From NCBI GenBank assembly GCA_026120185.1, contig JANUWF010001783.1:8027001-8091000 (forward strand): DNA of 64,000 nucleotides. The letters are read 5' to 3'. This stretch comes from Voacanga thouarsii (Eukaryota; Streptophyta; Magnoliopsida; Gentianales; Apocynaceae). The notes beneath the pieces were generated by a model. The model searched no databases and was not told the origin of the DNA. It saw only the letters and a program-made list of their open reading frames with translations. Position 1 is the stretch's first letter, and each line of letters opens with the position of its first letter. This document shows, one piece after another, positions 32,081 through 45,288 of the stretch. The translations under genes were made by a program, and so were the position numbers.

Positions 32081-33973
32081 GTGTGGTTTACAGACATTGT
32101 TTTTGCCATGAAAAATTATTTTCATGTATTCGTGTTTGTCTTTGTTCGCTGTGAAAATCATTTTCACTCGAGTCGAAATCGTTTCGAGCATTATGGGTTG
32201 GGTCCGTAGCACAATATGATTGTGTAAAAGTTACAACATATTTCGAAAAAAAAATGGTTTCTTTATGTGCTGCAAGTTCTCTTTTACAGAAAAATGTTTT
32301 CTTGAACATGGTTGTTGCTTTTCATTACATCCTAATTTTCTATTTTGTTTTGTTTAAACTAACAAATTGGTTGTTGTTTTGAGCTTCAAAATAGAAAATA
32401 CTGCTGAGAATTGTTCTCACTAAAAATTTGCAGAAGAGGAAGGCACCAGAAATTGTTTCTGGAAATTTTTTTGAAAATTGCCGCCTCTTCTTGATTACAG
32501 TCGGCGCTGGCTCTGACCTCCCAACCGGCGTTGATTGTGTGCCATTTCACGACGTCCAGAAATCGTTTTTGGAGAAATTTTTTTCTAAAAACTAGACTGC
32601 AGCTGGCGCCACCTCGACTTCCAAGCCGGCACTGATTCTGCTCTGTTTTAACGTTCCAGCAATATATAAAAAAAAGGAGAATTTTGAAAAGGAAAAATCT
32701 CATATGATGAGAGGTGGTAAAATAAAATTTTCTTTCAATGGGCGCTGCCCCTTTGACCCCCCATCCCATTAACCGGGCCAACAGGACCATCGTTTTCACT
32801 GCTAGAGACGAGACCCAAAAGCATTTTCTCAAAATTAGTTTTGAGATAAACAATTTTATTTTTCAAAATAGTGATTTTAAAAATTTAAAATTAATGTATT
32901 TTTTTAAATGGTGATTTTAGAATTTATTTTATTTTTTCAAAATTGTGATTTTGGAATAATAAAAGTTATATGTTTATTTCATTTAAGCATAGTTAATGGT
33001 ATGATAGATGGTTATGAACTAAAATCAATTATATCTGTTAATGCATTTTACAGTTTTGGTTTTTATGAAATAGGGCCTATGTGTCCTGCCTTCTCTAGAA
33101 TTCTTGTGTAATTATCTTCTCATCTAACTCCCCTCGAATGTAACTCGAGTTTTTCTCACTTTAGGAATTTATGTAATTAGTTTACATATGTTATATAGGA
33201 GTAGAATTATTCTATTTTGGAGATGGCGACCAAAACAAGGCGAGAAGATAAGACATTCTACTTAAATCATGCATGAACACATAGGATTAACTATATTAAT
33301 TTCTTTTATGGCTTAAAGAAATTAATTTAGGATAAAGTCTATAACCATACCATGTAATCGCTTTATTACATGATTATCAATTATGTGATTTATTGATTTT
33401 TATGCATGTCATCCAATGAAATCACTAAAAGGAACAAATCCCTCGATTAATATTAAACCTAATTCATTCCATTAATATAGTAAGAACGAGAGTCCTTTTT
33501 CGAGACCAGGTTGTTGGGCAAACCCAAGCCTACTTGACATCGGGCATGTTCAAGTTATGGAATTAAATTTCTGATTAATGGGTCGAGTTTAACTAAATTC
33601 TTTATCCTGGTTGGGCAAACTCAAGCATAAAGAAATTTAGAGGAAAGTTGGGGTAGCTTAAAAGGCTTTAAGATTCAAAGTTGTTAATCACCCAATGATC
33701 CGGTAGTTATATACGATGTAATTAGTATTGGATACCTACCAATGAATTTAAGGGTGACTTGTTGGGCAAACCCAAGGTTATTCTTGAGGAATTTGGATAC
33801 CGGTCCACTAGAAAATCTTCCAATTGGCTTTCCCAAATCAGTAGAGGGGACTATTGGTTTGAGTAAAATAGTGGAGTAAAAATGTGTTTAATTAAAGTCC
33901 TAATTATTTGCATATCATGTGCATATACAAGTAGCTAATGCTCTCTATCTTTACATCTAGGTCACTTACATCA
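32081..33973. other. Long untranslated leader of copia element B
   Basis: About 1.9 kb with no believable gene. The minus-strand 155-residue frame at 32853-32386 arises from a GC-rich patch. That patch (32500-32640) holds four GGCGCY-type units (TCGGCGCTGG, CCGGCGTTGA, CTGGCGCCAC, CCGGCACTGA). Further on, GTTGGGCAAACCCAAG recurs at 33513, 33610 (one change) and 33761. Confidence 0.6.
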
Positions 33974-35854
33974 TGTCTACAAACTTAAACCTACGTAGCA
34001 TCTTAGAAACCAACAAGTTAACTGAATCAAACTATCTCGACTAGTATAGAAATTTGAGAATCGTTCTCAAATTAGAAAAATTGCTCTACGTGCTAGATGT
34101 TTCTATTCCACCACCACCAACTCAAGATGCTCATACTAATGAGCATGCTATCCACAAAAGGCACAAAGAGGATAGTGATACAACATAATGTATTATGCTG
34201 GTATCTATGACTCCCAAGTTACAAAAACAGTATAAGCATATGGATGCTCAATCGATTATACTACATCTTCGAGAGCTGTTTGATGCCTAAGCCAGAACTG
34301 AGAGATATGAAATCTTGAAGCAATTATTCCGTTGCAAAATGATAGAGGGTTTTTCTGTGGCCACTCATGGGCTGAAGATGCCGGGCTTAATTGAGAAGCT
34401 TGGATCTCTCGGGTTTACAATGGATCATGACTTAAGCGTTAACTTAATTCTACAGTCTTTGCCTAATAATTTCTTACAATTTGTGATTAACTATCAGATG
34501 AACAAGATTGAGTCCACCATTCCTGAGTTGATCAATCTTCTCAAAACTGCGGAGTCCTCCATGAAGAAGGATTCTAATGCGGTTTTAATGGTAGAATCTT
34601 CTTCTAAGAAGAAAGTTTAAAAGAAGAAGAAGGGTCCCATGAAGCCTAAAGGTGATGTGAAGAAGAAAGACGTAGCTACCAAAGGCCCATGCCATCATCG
34701 TGGAAAGATGGGCCACTGGAGGCACAACTGCAAAGCCTACTTGGAGACCATTAAGGACAAGAAGCAAAAGGAGAAGCTTACAAGCACTTCTACTTCTACT
34801 ATGAGTATGTTTATGATTGAGATAAATACTGTCTTTAGAAATAAGATATGGATATTGGATACTGAATATGGATCTCATTTGTGTAATAACTTGCAGGGAC
34901 TAAAGAGCAGTAGAAGGCTAGAGAAAAGCGATGTGGACCTACGTATTGCAAATGAGGCAAAGGTTGCTGCACTTGCTGTGGGGACATATGAGCTGAACCT
35001 GCATTTGGGATTAATTCTAGAATTGCAAAACTGTTATTATGTACCAATTTTAATGAAAAACATTATCTCAATTGCGTGTTTAGATTTATATGGATTTCAT
35101 TTGATATTTAAGAATAAATGTTGTTCTTTTTCATTGAATGATATTCATTATGGTTCAACAACTCTGGTTAATGGTTTATATGTTCTAAACTTGGATAATC
35201 CAGTTCTCAATATAAACAATAAGAAACCTAAAATAGATAACTCTAACACCTCTTACTTATGGCATTGTCGTTTAGGCCATGTAAACGAAAATCGCGTTTC
35301 TAAGTTATATAAGCTTGGTGACTTAAGATCATTTGATTATGAATCATATGGCACATGCGAATCTTGTTTACTAGGCAAAATGACTAAAACTCCTTTTCCA
35401 GGAAAAGGAGAACGGGCCAAGGTGTTATTAGAACTTATACATTCTGATATATGTGGCCCAATGTCAATACAAGCAAGATGAGGTTATAACTATTTCATAA
35501 TCTTTATCGACTTAAAAAATGAAATAGAGAAACAACTTAGCAAAAGAATTAAAACTCTAAGATTTGATCAAGGAGTAGAATACTTGAACCAAGAGTTTTT
35601 GAGTTATCTTAGAGATAATGGGATATTATCTCAATGGACTCCACCACATACACCTTAACATAATGGTGTATTTGAGAGAAGGAATCGAACCTTTCTGAAC
35701 ATGGTACCGATCGTGATGGCTTCTGCAGACCTACCAAAATCATTTTGGGGGCATGCACTAGAAATTTCTGTTTATATACTAAACAGAGTTCCGACAAAAT
35801 CGGTTGATTCTACCCCATTTGAGATGTTCTTTGGTAAGAAACCAAAATTATCTC
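33974..35854 (+). pseudogene. Copia element B: gag, protease and integrase (left part)
   Basis: Gag begins at ATG 33974 (MSTNLNLRSILETNKLTESN) and passes several stops. The open parts 34315-34617 and 34639-35481 carry the gag core (LILQSLPNNFLQFV), a zinc knuckle whose second Cys is Arg (CHHRGKMGHWRHNC), and a protease active site altered from D-T-G to D-T-E (WILDTEYGSH). The integrase HHCC domain is LWHCRLGHVN...CESCLLGK. The core shows HSDICGP for the first Asp. A gap of about 24 codons precedes TLRFDQGVEYLNQEF (second Asp), and FERRNRT gives the Glu. It is cut at 35854 by the solo Tekay LTR. Stops include TGA at 35479 and TAA near 35656. Non-functional. Confidence 0.92.
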
Positions 35855-36103
35855 TGTGAAACCCCGGTCAAAACCAACCTTAGAGTAAGGGGGTTGGGAT
35901 GCATATCATATTTTATTTCATGGTTAAATATATTTTCATATGATTTTTATGTGTTTTGGATTCGGATTTTATTGTCCTGAAGTCTTGTTGGTGAGTATTG
36001 TATGAGAGGGGCAAGATGGTGATTTTTGCCCGAGGTGAAAATAGGGAGATAGCCTGTGGATTGAATAGAAAATAATTTTCTAGTGAAAATATCAACAAGA
36101 GTT

Positions 36104-36165
36104 ATTGTGGTGTAGTGGTTAGAGCTTCGGAATTAATTCTTGAGGTCTTGAGTTCAAATTCCATC
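36104..36165 (+). other. tRNA-like module (A- and B-box-like) in a Tekay LTR
   Basis: TGTGGTGTAGTGGTTAGAGC (36106-36125) matches the D-arm/A-box region of plant valine-type tRNAs. About 25 bases later GGTCTTGAGTTCAAATTCC (36144-36162) resembles the T-arm/B box. Stems are not complementary enough for a working tRNA. Homologous modules lie at the same distance (about 250 bp) from the LTR start in the two other Tekay LTR copies of this type. Confidence 0.55.
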
Positions 36166-37795
36166 ATAGAAGCTTTAGCTAGATTAAATTTTATTTTTAC
36201 TTAGTGGAGGAAATTTTGGTCTTAGGAGCTTAGAGTAAGGTAGGGATGATGTCCTAAGAGAGACATGCTAGGAGTATTCTCATTCCACTCTTTTGCCCTA
36301 CTCGAATTTCCTAAAGGGAATTCTTGTTCCCTTGATCTTTGGTTTTCCTTAGGTTTCAACTTCTTAATTTGATCAAGATGTTCTACCATTTTCTTTCCAG
36401 AAATTTCAGTAAAATGCTGTGATCTTGTGGGATCAAAATGCCCTAGTAAAAGGCTTCTCATGGTCTGAAAAATGTGGAAGAATGGTGGGAAATTCTAAGG
36501 GGAAAAATCCTTCTAGTAAGCTTGCTGAAATTTCACTCTAGACTAGTTCATCTTCCTTCATGGCATGAGCTGAAATTTTTCAGCTTGTTGTACCTTCAAA
36601 ATGTCGAAATTTTTAGCTAACATTCCCTCCCAAATGCTGCCAGAAAAATGATCTTTAGGATCAGTTTGAAACCTGAAAATTCTTGACGAATTTCGGACTG
36701 CTCAAAGCTGGAGCAAAACAGGAAAAAATTCATGTACGAAAAACAGTTTTGAGAGTCCAAAACCAAGCTGTTTTCTTCCAGATCTTGTTCAGTACCTTAG
36801 CCATGTTTTTCCTTCATGAAGAAGGCTGGAAACCAGCCTTGAATACCCCTGAAATTCCCTTCAAAACTCGCTGAAAATTGGCTGGAAGTGGCAGCCGAAA
36901 ATCTGCCCAGAAAAATTCCTGTTCAGCGAAATGCTAGGCAGTCCAAATTTCCAGCTTTGTTTCCTATTTTTCTTCTAGCTGAAACACCAACCTTAATCTG
37001 TCAAAACTTTCCTTAAACCTCCATTAACAGAGCTCCATTATTTCCCTCAAGCTTCTGCACAAAATTCAGCAATGGCTGTCTGAAAATCTCTCCAACAAAT
37101 CCCTGCAATTTAGCTTGATTGGTTTCCAAAATTCCAGCCATACTTGTTTAGCAACCTTCCATAATATCTTACTCAAATGACCAGACATCTTCTTCATCAT
37201 TGTGCACCTTAGTTTTGGCCACCATAAGCCACCTTGAATCAGCTTTAATTCCTCAAAAAAGCTGCTCAACCAGTCGGCCATAGGAGACCTTCAAAGCTCT
37301 CCAAATTATCAAGATATCCTAGAATATTTAGTTTCCAAATTTACTTCCTAAAAATATTCTCCAAGGATTGTGACAACTAACCCTTCCTTTTCTCTTCCAA
37401 ATCAGAGAAACAACTCCCTAAACCCTACAGAAATTCGGCCAGCCCTATCCCTCACAAAAATTCGGTAGCTGCGCAAGAACCACGTCTCGAAATCTCTCAA
37501 TCTCTAAGAACACACACACACTACACCAAGAACACCTACCTCTTCCCTACACTTAATACCTCTCCAAACCATCTCAAATCCTCTAAAAAACTTCCAGATT
37601 TGACCTACTCACTGCTGTGAGTCCATCAACACCATTATTAACATCAAATTCCTCAAATCATCTTACTACTTCGGATCAAAAGCAGAAATTTCTGTGAAGG
37701 ACAAGAACATCTTCAAGGTAAATTTACTCAATCAACTTCATCTTCTCCAAACATGATCTCTAGTGAGAACCTATGTGAATAAACATACTAATGAT

Positions 37796-37829
37796 CTCTT
37801 CTTCTCTCTCTCTCTCTCTCTCTCTCTCA
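37796..37829. repeat. (CT)n microsatellite in solo LTR 1
   Basis: About 15 CT dinucleotides just before CACGGCCAAAACTCC. The twin LTR has a shorter run of the same repeat at the same place (about 50657-50681). Confidence 0.95.
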
Positions 37830-38049
37830 CGGCCAAAACTCCTCTCCCTTGGCCGGATGACTTCTTCTCCATAATCATGCTCTCGCCATCTCCTTTGGAC
37901 AAAGTTAGACACCTAGGAGTTGAGATCTACTCTAAACTCCTTCAAGGCGTTCATCAACCAAGTAAGTACCATCAATCCTTCTTTTAAACTCTAGAAGCAT
38001 GTCTCTAGGGTGATAATAATAATAATAGGTGGATGATGATAGGATTTGA

Positions 38050-38050
<1 letters not shown>

Positions 38051-38081
<31 letters not shown>
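38051..38081. repeat. (TA)n microsatellite in solo LTR 1
   Basis: About 15 TA dinucleotides following GATTTGAG. Absent from the twin LTR, so it expanded after the copies separated. Confidence 0.95.
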
Positions 38082-38086
<5 letters not shown>

Positions 38087-40208
38087 AGATTGAAGTATGA
38101 ATATATGTATGATTTTGAAGAAGATGAGATTTATGCATAGAAGGATTGTCTTGGATGATTATATGATGATTTGAGGTTGATGCATGTCATAAGTAGTATA
38201 TGTGATGAAGTATGCTAGAGATTATGTCACTTTTGGTGAATAGGATTTAGATTCATGATGGATTAATATTGAAGCCGTGATCATATTTATGCTAGTAGGG
38301 GTTAGATCATGTGTTGATAAATTGAGATCTATGCTTGTATGCATGATTTGGATGATTTGATGAATTAAAGGATTGTGTATGTATTGATTGTGGTTAGCCA
38401 TAGGAATTTGATCATGATCTAGTTGTCCCCAAACAAATTTTTACTTCATGAATAAAATATTCAATAAAATAATTTCTCTTAGTATTTTCGAAAAAAAAAA
38501 CCCTAGGAAGGGTAGATTTGGATTGTCATATATATAAAGGATATTTTAGTCAAACAAATAATGATTTTTGCTAGAAATATATATATATATATGTATATAT
38601 TACTTAATATAATGAGATCAATTAAAGCCTTTATGAAAATAATTACAATTAGTAGAATATATATTACTAAAAATTTAACTATTATCTTCTAATCAAAACT
38701 CCTTAAGAATTTATTTAATATTGTTCAAGTGAGACTCATTAAATTTATTTTCAACTAATTTTAGCTATCAATTATTTTCTAACAACTAAATTATTAATAA
38801 ATCAATATTTTATTTAATACTACCTAGAACTCTTGATCAAATAAACTCTAAATTTTCCCTAACAAGATTTAAGGTTTCAACTTATTAAATTTATTTCCCA
38901 AACCATTAATTATTTTAAATAATTATGCTAGGCTCAACTCTTAAACCTATTTACTTATTGTTTAACCTTAAAGCTTGGGACATTAGGATCATTGTAGTAG
39001 TAAGTTGAGTCGATTTAAAATTAAGGAAGTAGTTTGTGGCTTGAAATTGATTGTGATTTGTATTTGCCCATGTGGGGTTAGGTATGCCATTGGAGACTTT
39101 GTTATTGTGAGCAAGAATTAGGTAAGCTCTTGCATAAAACCTGTTTGATGCAAAATTTTTATTATGGCAAGCCAAATGTAGAGTGCATGGACACTCATTT
39201 ATGTAAAGGCAATTGAGGGTTAAATCATTTCTTATTTCAAACATTTGAATTATTTAAAAGCCAATGAGCAGATTTACTCAAACTCAAACTCTTTCTAAAA
39301 CTGATTTTGTTAAAGATTTTGGAAAACCCATAAATTGCCATTTTCATGTGGAATAGTGTTTTGTTCATTTTATCCCCAGTGGGAAACGTCGTTGAGTACT
39401 CAATAAGAGTGGACTACTAGGACTAGTCTTTGAAGGGTTAGGGTAAGTCTCTCAGTAGGTGGCCACCTCTGAGGGGTGAGTCCTTCCCGGATAAGATGTC
39501 AGTCCAGTGAGTCGTGCCGGTCCGAGCTAGCAGTTTGTTTTCAGTTAAGTGACTGTGGTTTGCCGGAATGGACACCCGGTTGTTGTTTGGGTATAGAGAA
39601 GGAGGGGTATCTTGCCCAGTAGGTTGATCACCTACTTTTGTCAGTCTGCACAAAGTGTCGGCATTTTGATCGGTTATGGGGCCCAACGTGTGGTAACCCA
39701 TATCCCTTTCTTTCGAGTGGTTGATTTTATTACTTATGTATGGCTGGAAAAGCCAAAAAGCCACTCTTGTTTTTTACTAATGTTATTGCTTGCCAGTATT
39801 TCTCTTATAAAGGTTTCACACTTTGTATCCACGAACTGTTTTCACTAAACACCCGAAGCACACACGGACTTACTGAGATTTCTGTCTCACCACCATTTTA
39901 TCATTATTTCAGGTCCATTTTGCTGTGGACATGAGTAGCTATATATTGTCTGCTTTGGAAGAATTTTCTGAGGATTTATTTTGTGTAATGTTGGGAGAGC
40001 TGAGAGCGGATGAATTTTTATTATGGATTTGTTTTGAGTATTCTTGGATTTATTATTATTTCTTTTGGGTTGTAATAAATTTTAAGTTGAAGTATCATTT
40101 TATTTCCGCTATTATATTTGTGTGTCTTAGTTATAAAGACCCCTTGTCCTTTGGACGGGGCGACATCCCTGGCCCTGGCGGGCCTAGGTAGCGGGGTGTT
40201 ACAATCTC

Positions 40209-41971
40209 ACTTGTGAGTATGGGGTTGTCCTGCATTTGTTAAAAGGCCACAGTCAAACAAATTTGATAGTAAGTCTGACAAGTATTTATTTGTGGGATAT
40301 TCGATAGAATCTTTTGGATATTACTTCTACCTACCCTCTGAAAACAAATTGTTTGTTTCGAAGCATGCCGTCTTCTTAAAGAAGGAGCACATGCTCAAAG
40401 GGGACAATGGGAGTAAGATTGAACTTAGTGAAGTTCATGAAGATCAAACAAACGAGGATGAATCGTCTAACCCCACATCTATTGAGAGAATAGATGAACC
40501 TTCTAATACACAAAAATCTCGTAGATCTAGTTGGATATGTGTGGCACCTGAGAGATATGGATTTCTCATTAGTGACCATAATGACGTATTGCTCATAGAT
40601 GAATATGAGCCTACTACCTACAAGGATGTTCTGAACAGTTCAGAATATGAAAAATGGTTCGAGGCCATGAAGTTAGAAATGGATTTCATGTACGAAAACC
40701 AAGTATGGACTTTGGTTGATCCACTTAAAGGAATTGAACCTATTGGGTGAAAATGGGTTTTTAAGAAGAAAACGGATATGGATGGTAACTTAGTTACCTA
40801 TAAAGCACGTCTAATGGTGAAGGGTTATCGTCAGCAACATAGTATTGACTATGATGAAACCTTCTCGCCAGTTGCCATGTTAAAATCCATCAGGATACTC
40901 CTAGACATTGCCGCTCATCATGGTTATAAGATTTGATAAATGGATGTGAAAACAACTTTCCTAAACGAAAATCTAACTGAGAAAGTGTATATGACACAAC
41001 CTGAGGATTTTACATCCAATGATAGCACAAAGGTGTGCAAGTTGCAAAGGTCCATTTATGGACTTAAGCAAGCTTCGAGGAGTTGAAATATCTGTTTTGC
41101 TGAAATAATCAAAGAGTTTAGTTTCGTTCAAAACATGGATGAGCCTTGTGTATACAAGAAAGTTAGTGGGAGTACAATCGTTTTCTTATTATTTTATGTA
41201 GATGACATATTGCTAATGGAAAACGATATACCTGTCTTGCAAACGGTTAAAGTTTAGTTGTCCAAACAATTCTTCATGAAAGACCTTGGAGAAGTAATAT
41301 ATATTCTCGAAATAAGGATCTATAGAGATAGATCCAAAAGGTTACTAGGTCTTTTGCAGTTTACATACATAGATAAAATGCTAAAGAGGTTTAGCATAGA
41401 TCAATCAAAAAAGGGATTCTTACCTATGTCACATGGTGTAAGCCTTTCAAAGTCAATGTCTCCCAAGACACAAGTTGAAAGGGATCACATGAGTAAGATT
41501 CCATATGCCTCGGCAATTGGATCTATCATGTATGCTATGATATGTACTAGGCCCAATATATCTTGTGCTATCAGTTTAATAAGCAGATACCAATTTGATC
41601 CTGGTGAGGGTTATTGGGCGGCTGTAAAGAACATCTTTAAGTACTTACAAAGGACTAAAGATGTGTTCTTAGTATATGAAGAACGTGATTTGAAAATAAA
41701 CGGGTATATTGATACCAGTTTTCAATCTGATAAAGATGGTTTCAAATCACAATTTGGCTACGTGTTTCCATTGTGCGGATGGACAATAAGTTGGAAGAGT
41801 TCCAAATAAGAGACTATTGCTAACTCTATAATAGAAACTGAGTACATAGTTGCTTCTGAAGTAACTAAGGAAATAAAGATAGAGAGAGTTTCCACAAATG
41901 AGAACATAGTTGACCCGCTTACAAAAGCACTATCCCAAAAGAAACATGATTGTCATGTTGAGTCATTCGAT
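40209..41971 (+). pseudogene. Copia element B: integrase tail, RT and RNase H (right part)
   Basis: Resumes with the integrase end (VWGCPAFVK after a TGA at 40214-40216) and a linker frame 40292-40750 (GYSIESFGYYFYLPSENKLF). RT follows: KWVFKKKTD, YKARLMVKGYRQ, LDIAAHHGYKI, a MDVKTTFLN block whose second Asp is lost, LQRSIYGLKQASR, and an intact FYVDDILLM box near 41193-41219. The frame 41258-41809 covers the RT thumb and RNase H (ASAIGSIMYAMICTRPN, WTISWKSSK). A stop replaces the Gln after SSK (41807-41809). About 70 codons are missing between VTKEI and the final VSTNENIVDPLTKAL. The element ends with the copia tail, cut at 41976 by another LTR. Several stops (40748, 41254) make it inactive. 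Confidence 0.93.
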
Positions 41972-41976
41972 ATTAG

Positions 41977-43502
41977 TGTTTGGGATATGCCCTAGAGTCA
42001 ATTTGTACTTATACTATTGTCGTTATATTTTATATAATAATATGAGGCTTTCCTTTCCATGAATAGTGCGTTTTGCTTTGTGATCATCAAGTACGTGACT
42101 TGATAGTAAAACTCAACAATGAATACAATGACTATTCTAAATCTGTCCCTAATCGTTTATTATTATTGGAACAATAATAAATTAAGATTAGTATGTTTGT
42201 GACTGGATGACTATGTTTTATTGGTCATGGATATTTGTGATATCAAGTCAAAACATAAATAAATGTTAAAGAACATTGTTTTGGATATGACCCACTGTGA
42301 GAGTACTTCATGGAACATGTCATAAGTACTTTCTAGCCATAATAATATTAAAAGTCCTTTGACCTAAATTCATCATAGTTTCCTACTTGATAAATTCTAT
42401 ATTTTGACATTGTCTAAAGTTGTCTTTAATTAGATAATAAATTAGACTACTGTTGGACATAGAATAAATCGAGGAGAGGAATATGTTTGATTGTGAAGGA
42501 ATTTGTCCCTCTCAATTATGGGAGAGATATCCATGGGCCCCTTGATAAGTTAGACTGTTAAAATGCATGGCCGTGCTCAAATATATCAATCTAAGATATT
42601 GGTATCATTTGTTTGAACAGTCTACTATGAAATTAAGAAATAATTGATTGAGCTTAATAAGGATGACATACTCCCTGCCTTATGCTTAATTTGGATATCA
42701 TGTGACAAAAGGACTAAATATAAAATTATGGTTTGGTTCAAAGAGATCACTGATCTTCATTTAACCTAGATAGTTATAATGTCTTGCTAGAAATCGCTTA
42801 TAACTTGTGGGCCATTTTAAATATGATTTGGGCACACTGCTAGTGTTAAATGAATCTATTGGGTCACACAATAAGCGAACTTGTTAGGTTATTTTCTGGT
42901 AACCAGATTCGATGAATCTGGAAACATGTCTAAGTTAATCGAACTTAGAAAATCTACCAAATACAATGAATCTGGAAATATGTCCACATTCGACGTATTT
43001 GAATGATGTCCAGATTATAAGAATCTGACTCGGTAAATTAATTAGTTAAATTACCGAGATAATGGCAGAATCTTATCGTATCAGTTTTAATTTAATTTGA
43101 ATTTAAATTAAAATACGATAAGATATTATTAGGGTTGGACTCTAAGAGGTTCGGAGTGGGTTTTTAAAAAAAACCCTAGCCGTCTTCTTGGGTGTGTTAA
43201 TTTTGTTGTAAAATTCGTGTCTTTATCCACCAGAAAAATAAGCCTCTCAAAAACCCTAGGCGCTAGCACTCCCCGGGTGACGAGTGAGTTCGCAGTGTGT
43301 ATCTGATAGAGGACGTTCGCACAACTACAGCGTCTGTTGATCGTTTGGGTTGCACGCACAGCAGCACAATCGGAACTAAAGGATATCCATTACACATAAC
43401 AGAGGTAAATCTGTAAACCTACGATCTTCTTAATCGTTTGCTTGGATCCTCGGAAGGGATTCGTGGATGTTTTCCGCGTTTAGGAGTCCACGAATTCTAA
43501 CA
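41977..43502 (+). mobile_element. Solo copia LTR, family A (inner copy), in copia element B
   Basis: Starts TGTTTGGGATATGCC, ends CACGAATTCTAACA, length 1526 bp, flanked by the perfect TSD ATTAG (41972-41976 and 43503-43507). The host sequence reads on from CATTCGATATTAG to ATACATGAATGATTAG. It is the intact reference for the split outer copy at 29957-46461. No coding content; the minus frame 43359-43129 is incidental. Confidence 0.95.
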
Positions 43503-43543
43503 ATTAGATACATGAATGATTAGCTCTAGTGCAAGTGAGAGTT

Positions 43544-45288
43544 TGTTAGTGTTGTGCCCTAGAGGTAATCTCTTGGACATTGTATATGATACATTTTATT
43601 TTAATAAAAGGCATTATTTATCTTATAGTTTCTTTTGTGTAAAATAACTGTTAGATAAAGTCCCTAGTACAACACTGTGTTAAGGAAATCATGATAGAGA
43701 TCATGATATGAGATTCCTACTACACTGTATAGTGTTAGTACTTAAATAGTCCCTAGTTGTAGTATTAATGAGACATGACATCATTAATGCGTTAAAACTA
43801 GCATGTGTTAAACTTCCTAATTTGATCAGGCGGTGGTCCTCATATCCGTAAGTATTGAGATACTCAAAGTTAACATATGGATGCTTGTTAATGGAACAAG
43901 TTCATTGGATGACCTAGCGATGAGATAATCACATGGATAACTATTTAGTGCTAGTGATATAATCTCAATGTAGCAAATGTGCAAGTATCCTTAGACTTGA
44001 GATCTCCAAAGTACTTTGTTTGTTGAGCATTGTACTTTAATTCCAATCTCTGGAGCTCGATTGAGGACTGCCTATCGGATGGATATTGGGTACATTGTGA
44101 GGTAAACGAAAGTAGTTGAGAGGGTCAATAAAGGATTCACCACTTCTAATAGTAGGGGTGAATATTTCACGGCTACTTGTAGGAATTACTACTCGAAAAA
44201 TCCTTGGTTAAGGCAATTGTGTATTGAAAATAGTTTCAATTGATACACATCTAGAGTAGTGGGTTCCTGGTACAAGTACTATTGTATTCGGGTTAGAATT
44301 AATATATATTCTGGAGGGAGTTGACACTAATTCTGTACTCCAAACCGAATGAGATATTGTATGATGAAAGGAGTTAATTGCATAGTAGTTTGTTATTGAA
44401 GGGTTCATGTTAAGCCACTTGACTTCCTGGACTCTTGGGTGGTCATTATGTGTTGCTAGATACCGCTCATGATATGGGAATATGGGTTTATTAATTGATG
44501 AATTAATAAACCAATCTTGATTAGAATCAATATGATTAATTATAATTAATTATGGATTATTAATCTCAAAGACGTTTGGATTAATTCATATTCGCTACCA
44601 ATTGACTAGGAAACTTAATAGGTCACACACAATAGAGGATTATATACTCAAGATATTATTTGATAACATAGTGGGGTTAATTGCGAGAAAGAGAAGTTGT
44701 TTTGGACAAATTATAATTAGTTATAATTTGCGATCTAAATTATAATTGTGAGAACTTGATGTTTCCAATTACAATTAGGGAATTCTAACTGTTTTAGAAT
44801 TCTTAGTTGGAGTAATCTTCCAGCAGATTTCGTGTAATATATAGAGAATATATACATAAAATTCCTGGCTGGATAACTAATGAAAATACTCCAAAAACCT
44901 AGGGCAACAAAACGACTTCTCCCTCTTCTCTCTTTTCTTGTTTTTTTGAAAAACAAGAATAAACCCTAGCTGCCTTGAGTGTTTCTGCTAGCACAGAGAA
45001 TCTTGGTGCTTGAGTATATCCTTTGTGTGGATTACTGTTAGAGATAATCACACACTGTGATTATAGTGGTTGGACGTTCAACTCTTGTGAAGTTTGATCA
45101 AGAGGATTGCTGGATCGCACCTCGACTTGAAGAAGAAAAATTTTTGTTCTTCAAACGATCAAAGAAAAGTAAAAAGTTGTTACCTTTGATCTCTTTATGT
45201 CTTGTTTTCCACATATATATGGATATTGGGATGGTATTTCATTTTATTTTTCCGCTGCGCCATATATGATATGCGAGAGATACCTAAA
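43544..45288 (+). repeat. 3' LTR of copia element B
   Basis: Aligns to 30304-32059. Its end differs (GAGATACCTAAAAA against GAGATACCCAACA), so the last bases have mutated or a few are lost. The following GGTACTCTCTAACC is the continuation of the outer family A LTR. Confidence 0.92.

Larger units (their letters stand above)
35855..40203 (+). mobile_element. Solo LTR, Tekay/Del-like, 4.35 kb, in copia element B
   Basis: Begins TGTGAAACCCCGGTC and ends GCGGGGTGTTACA. Flanked by ATCTC at 35850-35854 and 40204-40208, a perfect TSD, and the copia integrase frame resumes on the other side. It is unusually long for an LTR but matches the twin at 48718-53027 throughout. Contents are non-coding: a tRNA-like module at 36106-36162, a CT microsatellite (about 37796-37829), a TA tract (38051-38081), and a conserved 3' part with GGGGCCCAACGTGTGGTAAC-type text near 39678. 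The short frames within it are not genes. Confidence 0.95.
30304..45288 (+). mobile_element. Ty1/copia element B (Angela-like), full-length frame with nested insertions
   Basis: The 5' LTR 30304-32059 and 3' LTR 43544 to about 45288 (about 1.75 kb each) begin TGTTAGTGTTGTGCCC. A PBS follows the 5' LTR, then a long leader, gag, protease, integrase, RT and RNase H in copia order. Without the two nested solo LTRs the element is about 9 kb. The insertion point is inside the outer family A LTR, between GTCATAAG and TACT. The right-hand TSD is blurred (ATAAG versus AAAAG). LTR length and gene order suggest the Angela/Tork side of copia, but that is inference. Confidence 0.9.

Noticed and set aside
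32386..32853. A 155-residue protein on the minus strand in the copia B leader
   Set aside because: No domain, lies in a GC-rich repeat patch opposite to the element's direction, and has low-complexity composition.
36104..36165. A functional tRNA gene
   Set aside because: Arms do not pair well enough for a cloverleaf, the acceptor stem is missing and the module sits in an LTR. Kept only as a tRNA-like module.
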